A DNA stretch of 35,914 bases from Pseudomonadota bacterium (GCA_021798795.1 JAJZBR010000013.1:1-35914); one strand, 5' to 3'; positions 1 to 8,703 are shown, counted from the first letter of the stretch. Numbers and translations are program-made. Notes: generated by a model not told the origin, from the sequence alone.

Positions 1-212
1 GTGCCGAGACGCTCAAAATACGGGGCTGGGTGCGCAACCTGTCGGATGGTCGTGTCGAGGTAGTGGCCTCAGGCTCGCCGGATGCGCTGATCCGGCTCGA
101 AACCGCGCTTCATTCCGGCCCTCCGGGTGCGAGGGTTGATCAGGTGGTCAGAGAATCTGTACCGGGGGCAGTCGGGCTTGATTCCGGCTCGTTCGAGATC
201 CGACACGCCTGA
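1..212 (+). CDS. acyP: Acylphosphatase, C-terminal part (5' end outside window)
   Basis: The reading frame is open from the left edge (first complete codon at base 3) to the stop at 210-212. Acylphosphatases are small cytosolic enzymes of about 90 residues that hydrolyse acyl phosphates. The visible part contains the family's second signature, GWVRNLSDGRVEVVASG, in which the Asn is the conserved catalytic-site residue; an LKIRG strand precedes it. The first signature, the phosphate-binding loop GxVQGVxFR, would lie just outside the window and cannot be checked. The C-terminal part, with its PGARVDQV segment, fits the normal end of the family. An internal GTG at 30 is not the start, because the homology continues upstream of it. 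The gene converges on the transglycosylase gene that follows. Confidence 0.85.
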   Translation, partial: AETLKIRGWVRNLSDGRVEVVASGSPDALIRLETALHSGPPGARVDQVVRESVPGAVGLDSGSFEIRHA

Positions 213-227
213 AAGCCGGGCTCTCGT

Positions 228-839
228 TCAGTGCCAGTACCAGCGGGAAGAGAGCCGTTCGAGAACCAGATGGGCGTATCGGATGCTGTTGGTGCGTCCG
301 TTGTAGCGCTCAAGAGCGAGTGCATAATCGCCCCCCGCGCGCGCCAGGTAATAGTGGAGAATGCTGCAGCCGATCCGGAGATTGGTTCGAATGTCGAACA
401 GGTTGTCATGGGGTCGGCCGATTTCACGGAGCCAGAAAGGCATGATCTGCATGAGTCCTTGGGCGCCAACCGGAGAGACGGCAAACCGGTGAAAACCGCT
501 CTCGACATTGATGACGGCCATTACGAGTTCCGGGGAGACGTGCGCTTGCCGGGCTGCTTCATGAACTGCGACGAGAAGGTGGAGGCGCTCTGCCCGATTG
601 GGGAGGTACGGCTTGAGCCGTCTCGACATGACGTCCAGCCAGACGCGGGCGACGTAGCGGTTCCGGAAACCATGATTGTGGTGCGCAAAGGTTTTGCGGA
701 GGTAGGTTTTGAGGGCCGAGTTGTTGCGCGGGAGGGGTCCGGCGTGGGCACACACGACGAGCCCCAGGAAGAGGGCTGGGAATAGATTCCCGAGGGGTCT
801 CAGAACGACCGCGGTACGCTTTGCGCCAGCATTTCGCAT
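228..839 (-). CDS. Lytic transglycosylase (SLT / GH23 domain), secreted
   Basis: This looks like a periplasmic murein lytic transglycosylase, an enzyme that cleaves the glycan backbone of peptidoglycan to form 1,6-anhydromuramyl ends. Reading from the ATG at 839 gives about 203 residues. A signal peptide is visible: basic RNAGAKR, a hydrophobic core around LFPALFLGLVV, then an AHA cleavage motif. The C-terminal two-thirds is an SLT domain with the hallmark VINVESGFHRFAVSPVGAQG. The Glu of this ES pair (about residue 113) is the expected catalytic acid; GLMQIMP and later ALERYNG complete the fold signature. The frame is open up to 890, but the 839 start puts the signal peptide at the N terminus. 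The gene overlaps the 3' end of proS by about 40 bases, so the two are probably co-transcribed. Confidence 0.85.
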   Translation of the reverse strand: MRNAGAKRTAVVLRPLGNLFPALFLGLVVCAHAGPLPRNNSALKTYLRKTFAHHNHGFRNRYVARVWLDVMSRRLKPYLPNRAERLHLLVAVHEAARQAHVSPELVMAVINVESGFHRFAVSPVGAQGLMQIMPFWLREIGRPHDNLFDIRTNLRIGCSILHYYLARAGGDYALALERYNGRTNSIRYAHLVLERLSSRWYWH

Positions 840-2497
840 GCGGTATCGAGCGGGATTTCTTCTGTCCGCTGGGTTTTGCGGTCGCGCCATTCGATGATTC
901 CCCGGCCCAGGCCACGTTCAGAAACGACCAGGCGGTGGGGGATGCCGGTCAGGTCGAGGTCCGCGAACATGGCACCGGGACGCAGACCGCGATCATCGAG
1001 GAGTACGGATCGGCCCGCCTGTTCGAGGCGGTTCTCGAGACTTTGCGCGACGTCGAGAATGCGCTCCGGCGCGTTACCGCCGATCGGCGCGATGGCATAA
1101 TCGAACGGGGCGAGCGGGAGTGGCCAGACGATTCCCCATTCATCGTGGTGCTGTTCGACCGCAGCCGCCACGATGCGGCTCACGCCGATCCCGTAGCATC
1201 CCATCCAGAAGCAGGTTTCCCCGCCGGTTTCCTCCCGGAAGCGGGCATGCATGCGCTCGCTGTACTCGGTGCCCAACTGGAAGATGTGTCCGACTTCGAT
1301 GCCCCGGACGAGATGCAGGTGTCCCTGCCCGTCCGGACTCGGATCCCCTTCAGTCACGAGCCTAAGATCGTGACGAGCGGGTTCGGGACAATCCCGCCCC
1401 CAGTTGATTCCGGATAGGTATCGTCCATCCCGGTTCGCGCCCGAAGTGAAATCCGAGAGTTCCGCCGCAGCATGATCGGCAACGAGCGACAGAGACAGTC
1501 CGACCGGGCCGAGGCAGGCCGGGTTACAACCCAGGCGTTCATGGATTTTCTCCTCAGACATCGCGCTGACCGGTCCGAAAAGCTTCGCTGCCTTGATGGG
1601 GTTCAGTTCATGATCGGCGCGGAGCGCGACTGCCCAGACCTCCCCGCCGTGTCCTTCCAGGATCTCGATCCGTACACGGGAGGCAGGATGGTCTCCGCTT
1701 GGGTCCTGGGATTTTCTGCCAGGCGGGAGCCCCTCCTCTGCAAGCGCGTGCTGGGGCGTCGCCCGGGGCAGGGTCGAGGGGAGCGTTTCGGCGAGCTCGA
1801 CATTGGCCGCGTAGGCGCTTTTGTCGGAGAGTGCCAGCCGATCTTCTCCTGCATCCGCCAACACGTGGAACTCGTGCGAGATCCGTCCACCGATCGCACC
1901 GGAATCCGCTGCGACCGCACGCGCTGCGAGACCCAGCCGTTCGAAGATCCGCGTGTAGGCCGCATGCATCCGCTCATAGCCCGAGCGGAGCGAAGCCTCG
2001 GTGTCGTGGAAAGAATAGGCATCCTTCATGACAAACTCGCGCGCGCGCATCACCCCGAAACGGGGACGAATTTCGTCGCGAAACTTGGTCTGGATCTGGA
2101 AGAAGGTGAGCGGGAGCTGGCGATAGGAGCGCACCTCGCGGCGGATGAGATCCGTGATGACTTCTTCATGCGTCGGTCCGAAGCAGAAGGGGCGTTCGTG
2201 CCGGTCGTGCAGGCGCAAGAGTTCGGGGCCGTACTTGGTCCAGCGCCCTGATTCCTGCCAGAGTTCCGCGGGCTGGATGGCCGGCATGAGGAGTTCCACG
2301 GCTCCCGCCCGTTCCATCTCCTCACGAACCACCTGCTCGACGCGTCTTAAAACCCTGAGGCCGAGCGGCAACCAGGTATAGATACCCGCAGCCACCATGC
2401 GGATCAGCCCGGCCCGCAGCATGAGACGATGGCTCACGAGTTCGGCCTCGGCCGGAGTTTCCTTGACCGTGAATAGCCCGACTACGCTCGCACGCAT
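800..2497 (-). CDS. proS: Proline--tRNA ligase
   Basis: Class II aminoacyl-tRNA synthetase that charges tRNA-Pro, in the cytosol. From the ATG at 2497 it is 565 residues, close to the usual bacterial length of about 570. The open frame extends to 2785, but homology begins at the ATG: MRASVVGLFTVKETPAEAE followed by VSHRLMLRAGLIR, the usual bacterial ProRS N terminus. Recognisable parts are the TWLPLGLRVLRRVE motif 1 region, the FCFGPTHEEVITDL segment, motif 2 (TKFRDEIRPRFGVMRAREF), an inserted YbaK-like editing domain in the middle (CNPACLGPVG region), and the motif 3 region GCYGIGVSRIVAAAVEQ. An anticodon-binding domain closes the protein. It is divergent from the ilvC-like gene across a 220-base spacer in which no convincing promoter could be read. 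It is probably the first gene of a unit with the transglycosylase. Confidence 0.97.
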   Translation of the reverse strand: MRASVVGLFTVKETPAEAELVSHRLMLRAGLIRMVAAGIYTWLPLGLRVLRRVEQVVREEMERAGAVELLMPAIQPAELWQESGRWTKYGPELLRLHDRHERPFCFGPTHEEVITDLIRREVRSYRQLPLTFFQIQTKFRDEIRPRFGVMRAREFVMKDAYSFHDTEASLRSGYERMHAAYTRIFERLGLAARAVAADSGAIGGRISHEFHVLADAGEDRLALSDKSAYAANVELAETLPSTLPRATPQHALAEEGLPPGRKSQDPSGDHPASRVRIEILEGHGGEVWAVALRADHELNPIKAAKLFGPVSAMSEEKIHERLGCNPACLGPVGLSLSLVADHAAAELSDFTSGANRDGRYLSGINWGRDCPEPARHDLRLVTEGDPSPDGQGHLHLVRGIEVGHIFQLGTEYSERMHARFREETGGETCFWMGCYGIGVSRIVAAAVEQHHDEWGIVWPLPLAPFDYAIAPIGGNAPERILDVAQSLENRLEQAGRSVLLDDRGLRPGAMFADLDLTGIPHRLVVSERGLGRGIIEWRDRKTQRTEEIPLDTACEMLAQSVPRSF

Positions 2498-2720
2498 GGC
2501 AGTTTGAGACCGGGAGTTGGATCGCCTGCAATTTAACATGAAGTGGCAGGGGGCTCGTCCCTTTCCCGCCCCGGGTGTGCGCCTGCGCCCCCCGCCACAC
2601 GCAGGGTCCGCTGGACTATCATGGCGGGATGGGAACGCAGGTGGCCCCGCAAGCGGGCAATCGGAGAGTGGTCGGGTCGGGCGCGGATAGCGGGATCCCG
2701 CACCCGGCTCGCTTGTGCGC

Positions 2721-3719
2721 ATGAACAGCCTCGGGCGCATCGGGGTGATCGGGTATGGTTCGCAGGGGCGGGCCCAGGCGCTCAACCTCCGGGACGCGGG
2801 AGCGGATCTTGAGATCGGATTGCGGCGAAGCTCCCCCCGGTGGGATGCGGTCCGCGAGGACGGGCTCCGACCGGTTGCGATCGACGCGCTCGCCCAGGCG
2901 GCGGATCTCCTCGTGTTTCTGATCCCGGATCAAGCCCAGCCCGCGCTCTACGAAACGGAGATCGCAACCCGGCTTCGTAGCGGATGCGGCATGATTTTTG
3001 CCCATGGATTCAATATCCATTACCGGACGATCCTCCCGCGGCCCGACCTCGATGTGATCCTGGTTGCACCGCTCGCCGTAGGCGAGAAGGTACGCGAACG
3101 CTTCGTGGAGGGTGTGGGGATCCCGGCGCTCATCGCCTGTGCTCAGGATGCGAGCGGCCAGGCACTTGTCCGCGCCCGCAAATACGCCGAGACCATGGGG
3201 GCGGCACCTGGGCGAATCTTCGAGACGAGCTTCGCCGAGGAGACGGAGACGGATCTCTTTGCGGAGCAGGCCATCCTCTGCGGAGGGCTCACCCATCTCA
3301 TCCAGGCCGGGTTCGAAACACTCGTTCAGGCGGGTTATCAGCCCGAGATCGCCTATTATTCATGTCTCGAGGAGGTGAAATACATGGCGGACCTCATCCA
3401 GGCCCGTGGGCTTGCGGGCATGCGCGAGTCGATTTCGACGACCGCCGAATATGGGGACTACACACGCGGGCCCTGCGTCATCGGCGATGCGAGCCGGGAA
3501 GCGATGCGGAAACTATTGCGGGAGATCCAGAGTGGAGCCTTTGCGCGTGAGCTCGAAGAGGAAATCCATAGCGGCGGTTTGCGCCTCAGTGCTTTCCGAC
3601 AGGCGGCTTTGCGGCATCCGATCGAAACGATCCGTGCCAGGCTTCGCCCATCTGCTCTAGTCCATGGATCCGAAGCCCACCCCCAGCCGGAGGGGGAGCG
3701 CGAGGAAAGCGGCACATGA
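2721..3719 (+). CDS. Ketol-acid reductoisomerase-like protein (divergent IlvC, altered active site)
   Basis: The fold is clearly class I ketol-acid reductoisomerase (second step of branched-chain amino acid synthesis): a Rossmann motif GYGSQGRAQALNLRDAG, then AHGFNIH, a TETDLFAEQAILCGG metal-site helix, and STTAEYGDYTRGP near the end. Several points are abnormal. The protein starts almost at the Rossmann loop, so the usual N-terminal 15-18 residues are missing; an in-frame stop at 2688 prevents extension, leaving only GTG 2715 or ATG 2721. The invariant Lys of the APKGPG loop is replaced (APLAVG, about residue 118 from the ATG). The first Glu of the FECLHE metal-binding motif is Ser (YYSCLEE, about 214). 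The other Asp and Glu ligands are kept. Reductoisomerase activity is therefore doubtful, and it may be a repurposed paralogue. Its stop overlaps the pssA start (ATGA), which matches the common ilvC-pssA order in proteobacteria. Confidence 0.8.
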   Translation: MNSLGRIGVIGYGSQGRAQALNLRDAGADLEIGLRRSSPRWDAVREDGLRPVAIDALAQAADLLVFLIPDQAQPALYETEIATRLRSGCGMIFAHGFNIHYRTILPRPDLDVILVAPLAVGEKVRERFVEGVGIPALIACAQDASGQALVRARKYAETMGAAPGRIFETSFAEETETDLFAEQAILCGGLTHLIQAGFETLVQAGYQPEIAYYSCLEEVKYMADLIQARGLAGMRESISTTAEYGDYTRGPCVIGDASREAMRKLLREIQSGAFARELEEEIHSGGLRLSAFRQAALRHPIETIRARLRPSALVHGSEAHPQPEGEREESGT

Positions 3720-4495
3720 CCCCAGGCACAGACGATACGCCAAAGCCCGGGCCCAACCGCCGTGGCGTCTATCTCCTGCCCAATCTTTTTACGACCGCGG
3801 CACTCTTCGGCGGCTTCTACTCGATCATCTCCGCACTGAACGGACGATTCATCGACTCCTCCATCGCCATTTTCTTCGCAGGTGTCATGGATGGGCTCGA
3901 TGGCCGGGTGGCGCGGTGGACGCACACGGTTACCGAGTTCGGCAAAGAGTATGACAGTCTCTCGGATGTGGTCGCTTTCGGACTTGCGCCAGCGATCGTG
4001 ATGTATCGCTGGGCATTCGTGCCCGACCTCCACGAGTCGGCCATTGTGGCGCGTTTCGGGTGGCTCGCCGCGTTTTTCTATGCCGTGACGGCCGCACTGC
4101 GGCTCGCCCGGTTCAATACCCATGCCCCGCTCCTTGACAAACGCTATTTTCAGGGCTTGCCTTCGCCGGCTGCGGCAGGCCTCGTGGCCAGTTTCGTGTG
4201 GCTCCTCGAGTCGTGGCCGCACGGGAGCTGGATCATGATTCCCGCCTGGATCGTGCTGGTCGCAACGGGTGCGCTCATGGTGAGTCAGTTTCGCTATTAC
4301 AGTTTCAAGGATTTCAATCTGGCCGGACGGATCCGCTATACGTCTGCGGTTGCGATCCCGATTTTTCTGATCGTGATTGCCTTGAGCCCGGCCAAGGTTC
4401 TCTTTGTCTGTCTGCTTGCCTACGCGGTTTCGGGACCGCTGTTCTCGCTTTGGCGGTGGCGGCATCGGCGGCGGAAGGCTGGAGTCGCACCATGA
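3716..4495 (+). CDS. pssA: CDP-diacylglycerol--serine O-phosphatidyltransferase
   Basis: Membrane enzyme that makes phosphatidylserine from CDP-diacylglycerol and serine, the precursor of phosphatidylethanolamine. The 259-residue protein carries the complete CDP-alcohol phosphotransferase signature: D62-G63-x2-A66-R67-x8-G76-x3-D80-x3-D84. The spacing is exact. Several hydrophobic segments follow (for example IFLIVIALSPAKVLFVCLLA), and a basic tail ends the protein. The N-terminal PNLFTTAALFGGFYSI segment is typical of the PssA type found in proteobacteria and Bacillus rather than the PLD-like E. coli enzyme. The start ATG overlaps the stop of the ilvC-like gene, and its own stop overlaps the next start (both ATGA), so translation is probably coupled along ilvC-like, pssA, udg and rimI. 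Confidence 0.95.
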   Translation: MTPGTDDTPKPGPNRRGVYLLPNLFTTAALFGGFYSIISALNGRFIDSSIAIFFAGVMDGLDGRVARWTHTVTEFGKEYDSLSDVVAFGLAPAIVMYRWAFVPDLHESAIVARFGWLAAFFYAVTAALRLARFNTHAPLLDKRYFQGLPSPAAAGLVASFVWLLESWPHGSWIMIPAWIVLVATGALMVSQFRYYSFKDFNLAGRIRYTSAVAIPIFLIVIALSPAKVLFVCLLAYAVSGPLFSLWRWRHRRRKAGVAP

Positions 4496-5229
4496 GCACA
4501 CGCGATACCGGTCCCATTCTCGATTTCCTGGGCATTACCCGCTGGAAACCCCGGGAGGAGGCACGGCCGGGTCGGGGTGAAACGGCCGGGGCAAAGGAAC
4601 CGGACGCCTCCGAAACCGGGGAGGGAGTGCCCGCCCCGATCGGACCGGCTGGCGAGGGAGACGTCCGGGAACTCGATTGGGAGTCTCTGGCCGAACGGGT
4701 TGCGGCGTGCGTGCGGTGCCCGCTGTGCCAGGGCCGGACCCAGACGGTTTTTGGCTCCGGCCCGCGCCATCCAGAATGGTTCTTCGTGGGTGAGGCACCG
4801 GGTGCCGAGGAAGATCGTCAGGGTTTGCCATTCGTGGGACGAGCCGGTCAGCTGCTCACCTCGATGATTGCGGCCATGGGTCTCGAACGCGCAAACGTTT
4901 ACATCTCGAACGTACTGAAGTGCCGGCCACCGGGCAACCGGGATCCTGCCCCGAATGAGATTGCAGCCTGCCGCCCCTACCTCGAACGGCAAATCAACCT
5001 GCTTCAACCGAGGGTTCTGGTTGTGCTCGGGCGCATTGCTGCGCAGAGTCTGCTCGCGACCGAGACACCGATCAGCCGGCTGAGAGGTGCGGTTCACAAC
5101 TATGGGCCGGAGAGGATCCCGCTCATCGTGACCTATCACCCGGCCTATCTTTTGCGCAACCCCATCGCCAAGCGGGAATCGTGGCGCGACCTCAAACTGG
5201 CTCTCGCAACCTTTGGTGAGCGAACATGA
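4492..5229 (+). CDS. Family 4 (Fe-S) uracil-DNA glycosylase
   Basis: DNA repair enzyme that removes uracil from DNA. From the ATG at 4492 it is 245 residues; the frame is open further upstream but that part overlaps pssA. Residues 1 to about 60 are a low-complexity charged N-terminal extension. The catalytic domain follows. The four cysteines expected to hold the 4Fe-4S cluster are at about 73, 76, 144 and 160 (CVRC; LKCRPPGNRDP; AAC). Motif A is GEAPGAEEDRQGLPFVGRAG and the C-terminal motif is TYHPAYLLRNP. Family 4 enzymes are common in thermophiles and in many proteobacteria, where the domain resembles the phage SPO1 polymerase-related family. The gene sits in an ATGA-coupled run between pssA and rimI. 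Confidence 0.93.
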   Translation: MSTRDTGPILDFLGITRWKPREEARPGRGETAGAKEPDASETGEGVPAPIGPAGEGDVRELDWESLAERVAACVRCPLCQGRTQTVFGSGPRHPEWFFVGEAPGAEEDRQGLPFVGRAGQLLTSMIAAMGLERANVYISNVLKCRPPGNRDPAPNEIAACRPYLERQINLLQPRVLVVLGRIAAQSLLATETPISRLRGAVHNYGPERIPLIVTYHPAYLLRNPIAKRESWRDLKLALATFGERT

Positions 5230-5711
5230 GCGCGGCGCCAGCACTTGCGCATCGGTCGTTCCGCCGGCTGCACACGCGCGATCTCCCGCGTGTCATGGAA
5301 ATCGAACGTTCTGCCTACCAGCAGTGCTGGACGGAGGGCATTTTCCATGATTGCCTCCGGGTCGGATACGAGTGCTGGGCGATCCTCGAGGCTTTGGAAA
5401 TCGTGGGGTATGGTATTTTGTCGATCGGAGCAGGGGAAGCCCATCTCCTCAATATTTGTGTGATGCCCGCGTGTCAAGGTCGGGGTCTCGGTCGCGAGCT
5501 TCTCAACTATCTCATCGACTGGGCGGACGACCGCGGTGCGCTTGCCATCTATCTCGAGGTGCGTCTATCCAATGTTCGCGCCCAGTCACTCTATCGTTCA
5601 TCCGGATTCAGCGAAGTCGGAAAGCGTAGCGGGTACTATCCAGCCGATTCCCTCATGGTGCGCGAAGATGCGCTTCTCTTCCGTCTTGATCTCGTGGGCG
5701 AGGGCACCTGA
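5226..5711 (+). CDS. rimI: Ribosomal protein bS18-alanine N-acetyltransferase
   Basis: GNAT acetyltransferase that acetylates the N-terminal alanine of ribosomal protein S18. The 161-residue protein has the acetyl-CoA pyrophosphate loop Q84-G-R-G-L-G89 preceded by the LLNICVMPACQGRG strand-turn. It also has EVRLSNVRAQSLYRSSGF (catalytic Glu near 111, Asn 116, Tyr 123) and the RimI-specific RSGYYP. The N terminus is a few residues longer than in E. coli. The start overlaps the glycosylase stop (ATGA). Pairing of rimI with a uracil-DNA glycosylase or a tsaB-like gene is common in bacteria. It is the last gene of the coupled run; 116 bases of spacer follow before prfC. Confidence 0.92.
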   Translation: MSAAPALAHRSFRRLHTRDLPRVMEIERSAYQQCWTEGIFHDCLRVGYECWAILEALEIVGYGILSIGAGEAHLLNICVMPACQGRGLGRELLNYLIDWADDRGALAIYLEVRLSNVRAQSLYRSSGFSEVGKRSGYYPADSLMVREDALLFRLDLVGEGT

Positions 5712-5788
5712 GCCGTCGCCGGTACCGGAAAGTCCGGGTCGGGTGATGCGCCGATTCCGCGGCGGGCCAGGGCGTCCGGACGTCACTC

Positions 5789-5794
5789 TATAAT
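5789..5794 (+). promoter_or_regulatory. Candidate -10 element upstream of prfC
   Basis: A perfect TATAAT lies 34 bases before the prfC start, in an otherwise GC-rich spacer. No good -35 hexamer can be recognised 16-18 bases upstream, so the promoter assignment rests on the -10 match and its position alone. Confidence 0.5.
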
Positions 5795-5817
5795 AGTCGA
5801 TTCAAATCCCGACAGGC

Positions 5818-5824
5818 GAGGTGA
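5818..5824 (+). promoter_or_regulatory. Ribosome binding site deciding the TTG start of prfC
   Basis: GAGGTGA, complementary to the 16S rRNA tail, lies 3 bases before the TTG at 5828. This supports a TTG initiation codon. Homology begins immediately after it (ATLAEEVASRRTFAIISHP), and no ATG gives a better match. Confidence 0.65.
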
Positions 5825-5827
5825 TTT

Positions 5828-7414
5828 TTGGCAACTCTGGCAGAAGAGGTGGCTTCCCGGAGAACCTTCGCCATCATCTCGCACCCCGACGCGGGCAAGA
5901 CCACCCTCACGGAAAAGCTGCTCCTTTTGGGCGGGGCGATTCAGCTTGCAGGACAGGTCAAGGGTCGCAAACAGAGGCGCCACACGCACTCCGACTGGAT
6001 GCGTCTCGAACGGGAACGGGGCATTTCCATCACGACTTCGGTCATGCAGTTTCCCTATGGCGGATGTCTGCTCAATCTTTTGGATACCCCCGGCCATGAG
6101 GATTTTTCCGAGGACACCTACCGGACACTGAGCGCGGTCGATTCGGCGCTGATGGTGATCGATGCGGCAAAGGGCGTCGAGGAGCGGACCTTGAAACTCA
6201 TGGAGGTGGCCCGGCGGCGCAATACTCCGGTCATGACGTTTATCAACAAGATGGACCGCGAAGGTCTGCCACCACTTGTTCTGCTCGACGAGATCGAGAA
6301 AAAGCTCGGCCTGTTGACGGTTCCGTTTACATGGCCGATCGGGCAGGGGCGTGAGTTGGCTGGCATCTATCATCTTCAGGAGGACTGGATTTCGATCTAC
6401 CGTGCGCCTGATCGCGAGCATGCGGGTGTCGTGGAGCGGATTCAGGGGGTGGCGAGCGAGGCCGGACAATCCTTTCTCGGCCCATCGGCCGAACGCCTCA
6501 TCGAGGAATGCGAACTCGTTCGAGGCACGCTCCCGGCCTGGAACCTGGAAGACTATGAGATGGGGCTTGCGACACCTGTGTTTTTTGGTTCGGCGCTCGG
6601 CGGGTTCGGCGTACGCGAGTTGCTGGATGCCTTCTGTGCCTTTGCGCCCTCGCCCCGGCCGCAGTGGAGCACGGTCCGGACCGTGATGCCCGCGGAGACC
6701 GCCCTGAGCGGTTTTGTCTTCAAGATCCAGGCCAATCTGGATCCCCAGCATCACGACCGGATGGCGTTCGTGCGCCTTTGCTCAGGACGCTATGCGCCCG
6801 GGATGCGCTGGTTTCAAACCCGGACCGGCCGCAGTTTCAAAGTCACCGATGCACGAACCTTTTTTGCCAATGCACGGAGTCAGACCGATTCTGCTGTCGC
6901 GGGCGATATCCTCGGGTTGCCGAACCACGGCACGATCCAGATCGGAGACGTCTTTACGGAGGGTGAACGGCTGTCATTCGCCGGGGTTCCGAACTTCGCT
7001 CCGGAATGGTTCCGGCGGGTGATTCTGGATGATCCACTGCGCCAGAAGACCCTCTCCCGCGGGCTTCAGGAACTCGCCGAGGAGGGGGCCGCCCAATTTT
7101 TCCGCCCGCTCATCGGGCAGGAATGGATTGTCGGGGCGATCGGTCCGCTCCAGTTTGATGTGGTCGCCGCGCGACTCGCGGACGAGTATGCGGTTCGCTG
7201 CCGCTTCGAACCACTGCCGATTGCAACCGCGCGCTGGGTCGAGGGCGGGCCAGATCCTCTGGCGCATCTGCGTCTGCGCCTGGCTCCCTATCTTGCACAC
7301 GATCATCTGGGCGATCTGGTCTATCTCGCACCAAACCGCGTACACCTTGAACTCACCGAAGAGCGCAATCCCGAAATCCGTTTCCATCCGACGCGTGAAC
7401 GGGTTCTCGCATGA
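5828..7414 (+). CDS. prfC: Peptide chain release factor 3
   Basis: GTPase that recycles RF1 and RF2 from the ribosome after peptide release. The 528-residue length is standard. GTP-binding motifs are all present: G1 SHPDAGKTT (18-26), the G2 switch region ERERGISITTSV, G3 DTPGH (86-90) and G4 NKMD (140-143). Domain II follows, and the C-terminal domain includes QEWIVGAIGPLQFDVVAARL, which is typical of RF3 rather than EF-G. The start is TTG, backed by a strong ribosome binding site. Its stop overlaps the ATG of the transporter gene (ATGA), so the two are likely translated from one message. Confidence 0.97.
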   Translation: MATLAEEVASRRTFAIISHPDAGKTTLTEKLLLLGGAIQLAGQVKGRKQRRHTHSDWMRLERERGISITTSVMQFPYGGCLLNLLDTPGHEDFSEDTYRTLSAVDSALMVIDAAKGVEERTLKLMEVARRRNTPVMTFINKMDREGLPPLVLLDEIEKKLGLLTVPFTWPIGQGRELAGIYHLQEDWISIYRAPDREHAGVVERIQGVASEAGQSFLGPSAERLIEECELVRGTLPAWNLEDYEMGLATPVFFGSALGGFGVRELLDAFCAFAPSPRPQWSTVRTVMPAETALSGFVFKIQANLDPQHHDRMAFVRLCSGRYAPGMRWFQTRTGRSFKVTDARTFFANARSQTDSAVAGDILGLPNHGTIQIGDVFTEGERLSFAGVPNFAPEWFRRVILDDPLRQKTLSRGLQELAEEGAAQFFRPLIGQEWIVGAIGPLQFDVVAARLADEYAVRCRFEPLPIATARWVEGGPDPLAHLRLRLAPYLAHDHLGDLVYLAPNRVHLELTEERNPEIRFHPTRERVLA

Positions 7415-8703
7415 ACGTCCTCAAGGGATTGAATCGATGGCTGGCATTTCGGGATCCGCGCGTCTGGCGCTGGATTTTCTACGATTGGGCTGAAGCGGCA
7501 TTTGCGACGACCGTGATGGTCGCTTTCTTTCCCATCCTGCTCACGCATTACTGGAGTCCGGGAAGCCCCGCCCTTGCGCTCGCGCGTCTCGGAATCGCGA
7601 GCGGCACTGCGGCGCTTGCCATCGCGCTCGTTGCACCGCTCCTCGGTGCGCTGGCCGATCGGGCGCAGGCCCGTGCGTTCTGGCTTGTCGGGTTCGCCGG
7701 TCTTGGCATACTCTCGGTTCTCGCGCTTGATGTGGTGGGACGGGGCCAATGGGCCCTTGCTCTTCTCCTGTTCGGGCTGGCCCTGGTCGGATACTCGGGC
7801 GGCAATGTTTTCTATAATTCGCTCCTGCTCCACTGGTGTCATCCCGCGGACATCGACCGGGTATCCTGCTACGGGTACGGAGCAGGATACCTGGGCGGCG
7901 GGCTTCTGTTTGCCGTCAATATCTGGATGGTGACGGATCCCGCCCGTTTCGGATTGGCGAACGCACTGATTGCGATGCGGGTCGCATTCGTCGATGTCGC
8001 GCTCTGGTGGGGACTCTTCACGCTGCCCATCCTGTTCGGGAGCGAGGGCATTCGGACCGGCCGTCCGGGTTTGGGCTCCATGCTCCACTCGGGTTGGCAA
8101 CAGTTTCGCTCGACATTCCGCGAAGTGCGCAAGCTGCGATACGTCTCGGCTTTTTTGCTTGCCTACTGGTGCTACATCGATGGCGTGAACACCATCATCA
8201 AGATGGCAGTGAGTTACGGGCTCACTCTGGGATTTCCGTCCTCGAGCCTGATCGTTGCGATCCTGCTCACCCAGGCCGTCGCGTTCCCGGCTGCGCTTGC
8301 TTATGCGAGTCTCGGTGCCCGCTGGGGAGTGGTACGTGCGCTTTATCTAGGAATCGGCGTGTACATGGTTGCAACCGTGGCTGCCGTCTTCATGACGGAT
8401 GTGGCCGAGTTCTACATCCTGGCCGGTGTGGTCGGACTGGTTCAAGGCGGCACCCAGGCGCTGTCACGCTCCCTTTATACCCGGCTCATCCCAAGGGAGA
8501 AGTCGGCCGAGTTCTTCGGGTTCTACGGTATGATCGGCAAGTTTTCCGCCATTTTGGGCCCTTTTCTGGTCGCGCTGACCGAAAGCTGGACCGGTAACGT
8601 GCGGCTTGCGATCGGAAGCATCATCGTACTCTTTGCAGCGGGTGCCCTCCTGCTTGGCCGGGTGGATTTCACGATTGGCCAGATGGTTGCAGAAAGCCTA
8701 TAG
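7411..8703 (+). CDS. MFS transporter, UMF1 (Atg22-like) family
   Basis: Integral membrane protein of 430 residues with about twelve hydrophobic segments. The N terminus WRWIFYDWAEAAFATTVMVAFFP is close to the UMF1 family signature (YDWANSAF followed by a long helix). Other helical stretches include GTAALAIALVAPLLGALADR, which carries a typical MFS loop-like DRAQAR sequence, and the later VVGLVQGGTQALSRSLYTRLIP. The late motif AEFFGFYGMIGKFSAILGP is also characteristic of this family. Members are annotated by similarity to yeast vacuolar amino-acid effluxer Atg22; the bacterial substrate is not known and cannot be inferred here. Translation is coupled to prfC by an ATGA overlap, and an eight-base gap leads to the plpD-like gene. 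Confidence 0.85.
   Translation: MNVLKGLNRWLAFRDPRVWRWIFYDWAEAAFATTVMVAFFPILLTHYWSPGSPALALARLGIASGTAALAIALVAPLLGALADRAQARAFWLVGFAGLGILSVLALDVVGRGQWALALLLFGLALVGYSGGNVFYNSLLLHWCHPADIDRVSCYGYGAGYLGGGLLFAVNIWMVTDPARFGLANALIAMRVAFVDVALWWGLFTLPILFGSEGIRTGRPGLGSMLHSGWQQFRSTFREVRKLRYVSAFLLAYWCYIDGVNTIIKMAVSYGLTLGFPSSSLIVAILLTQAVAFPAALAYASLGARWGVVRALYLGIGVYMVATVAAVFMTDVAEFYILAGVVGLVQGGTQALSRSLYTRLIPREKSAEFFGFYGMIGKFSAILGPFLVALTESWTGNVRLAIGSIIVLFAAGALLLGRVDFTIGQMVAESL

Noticed and set aside
3458-4501. Long minus-strand open frame (347 codons) opposite the ilvC-like and pssA genes
   Set aside because: It is a shadow of high-GC coding sequence. Both plus-strand genes here have full family motifs, and the antisense product has no recognisable domain.
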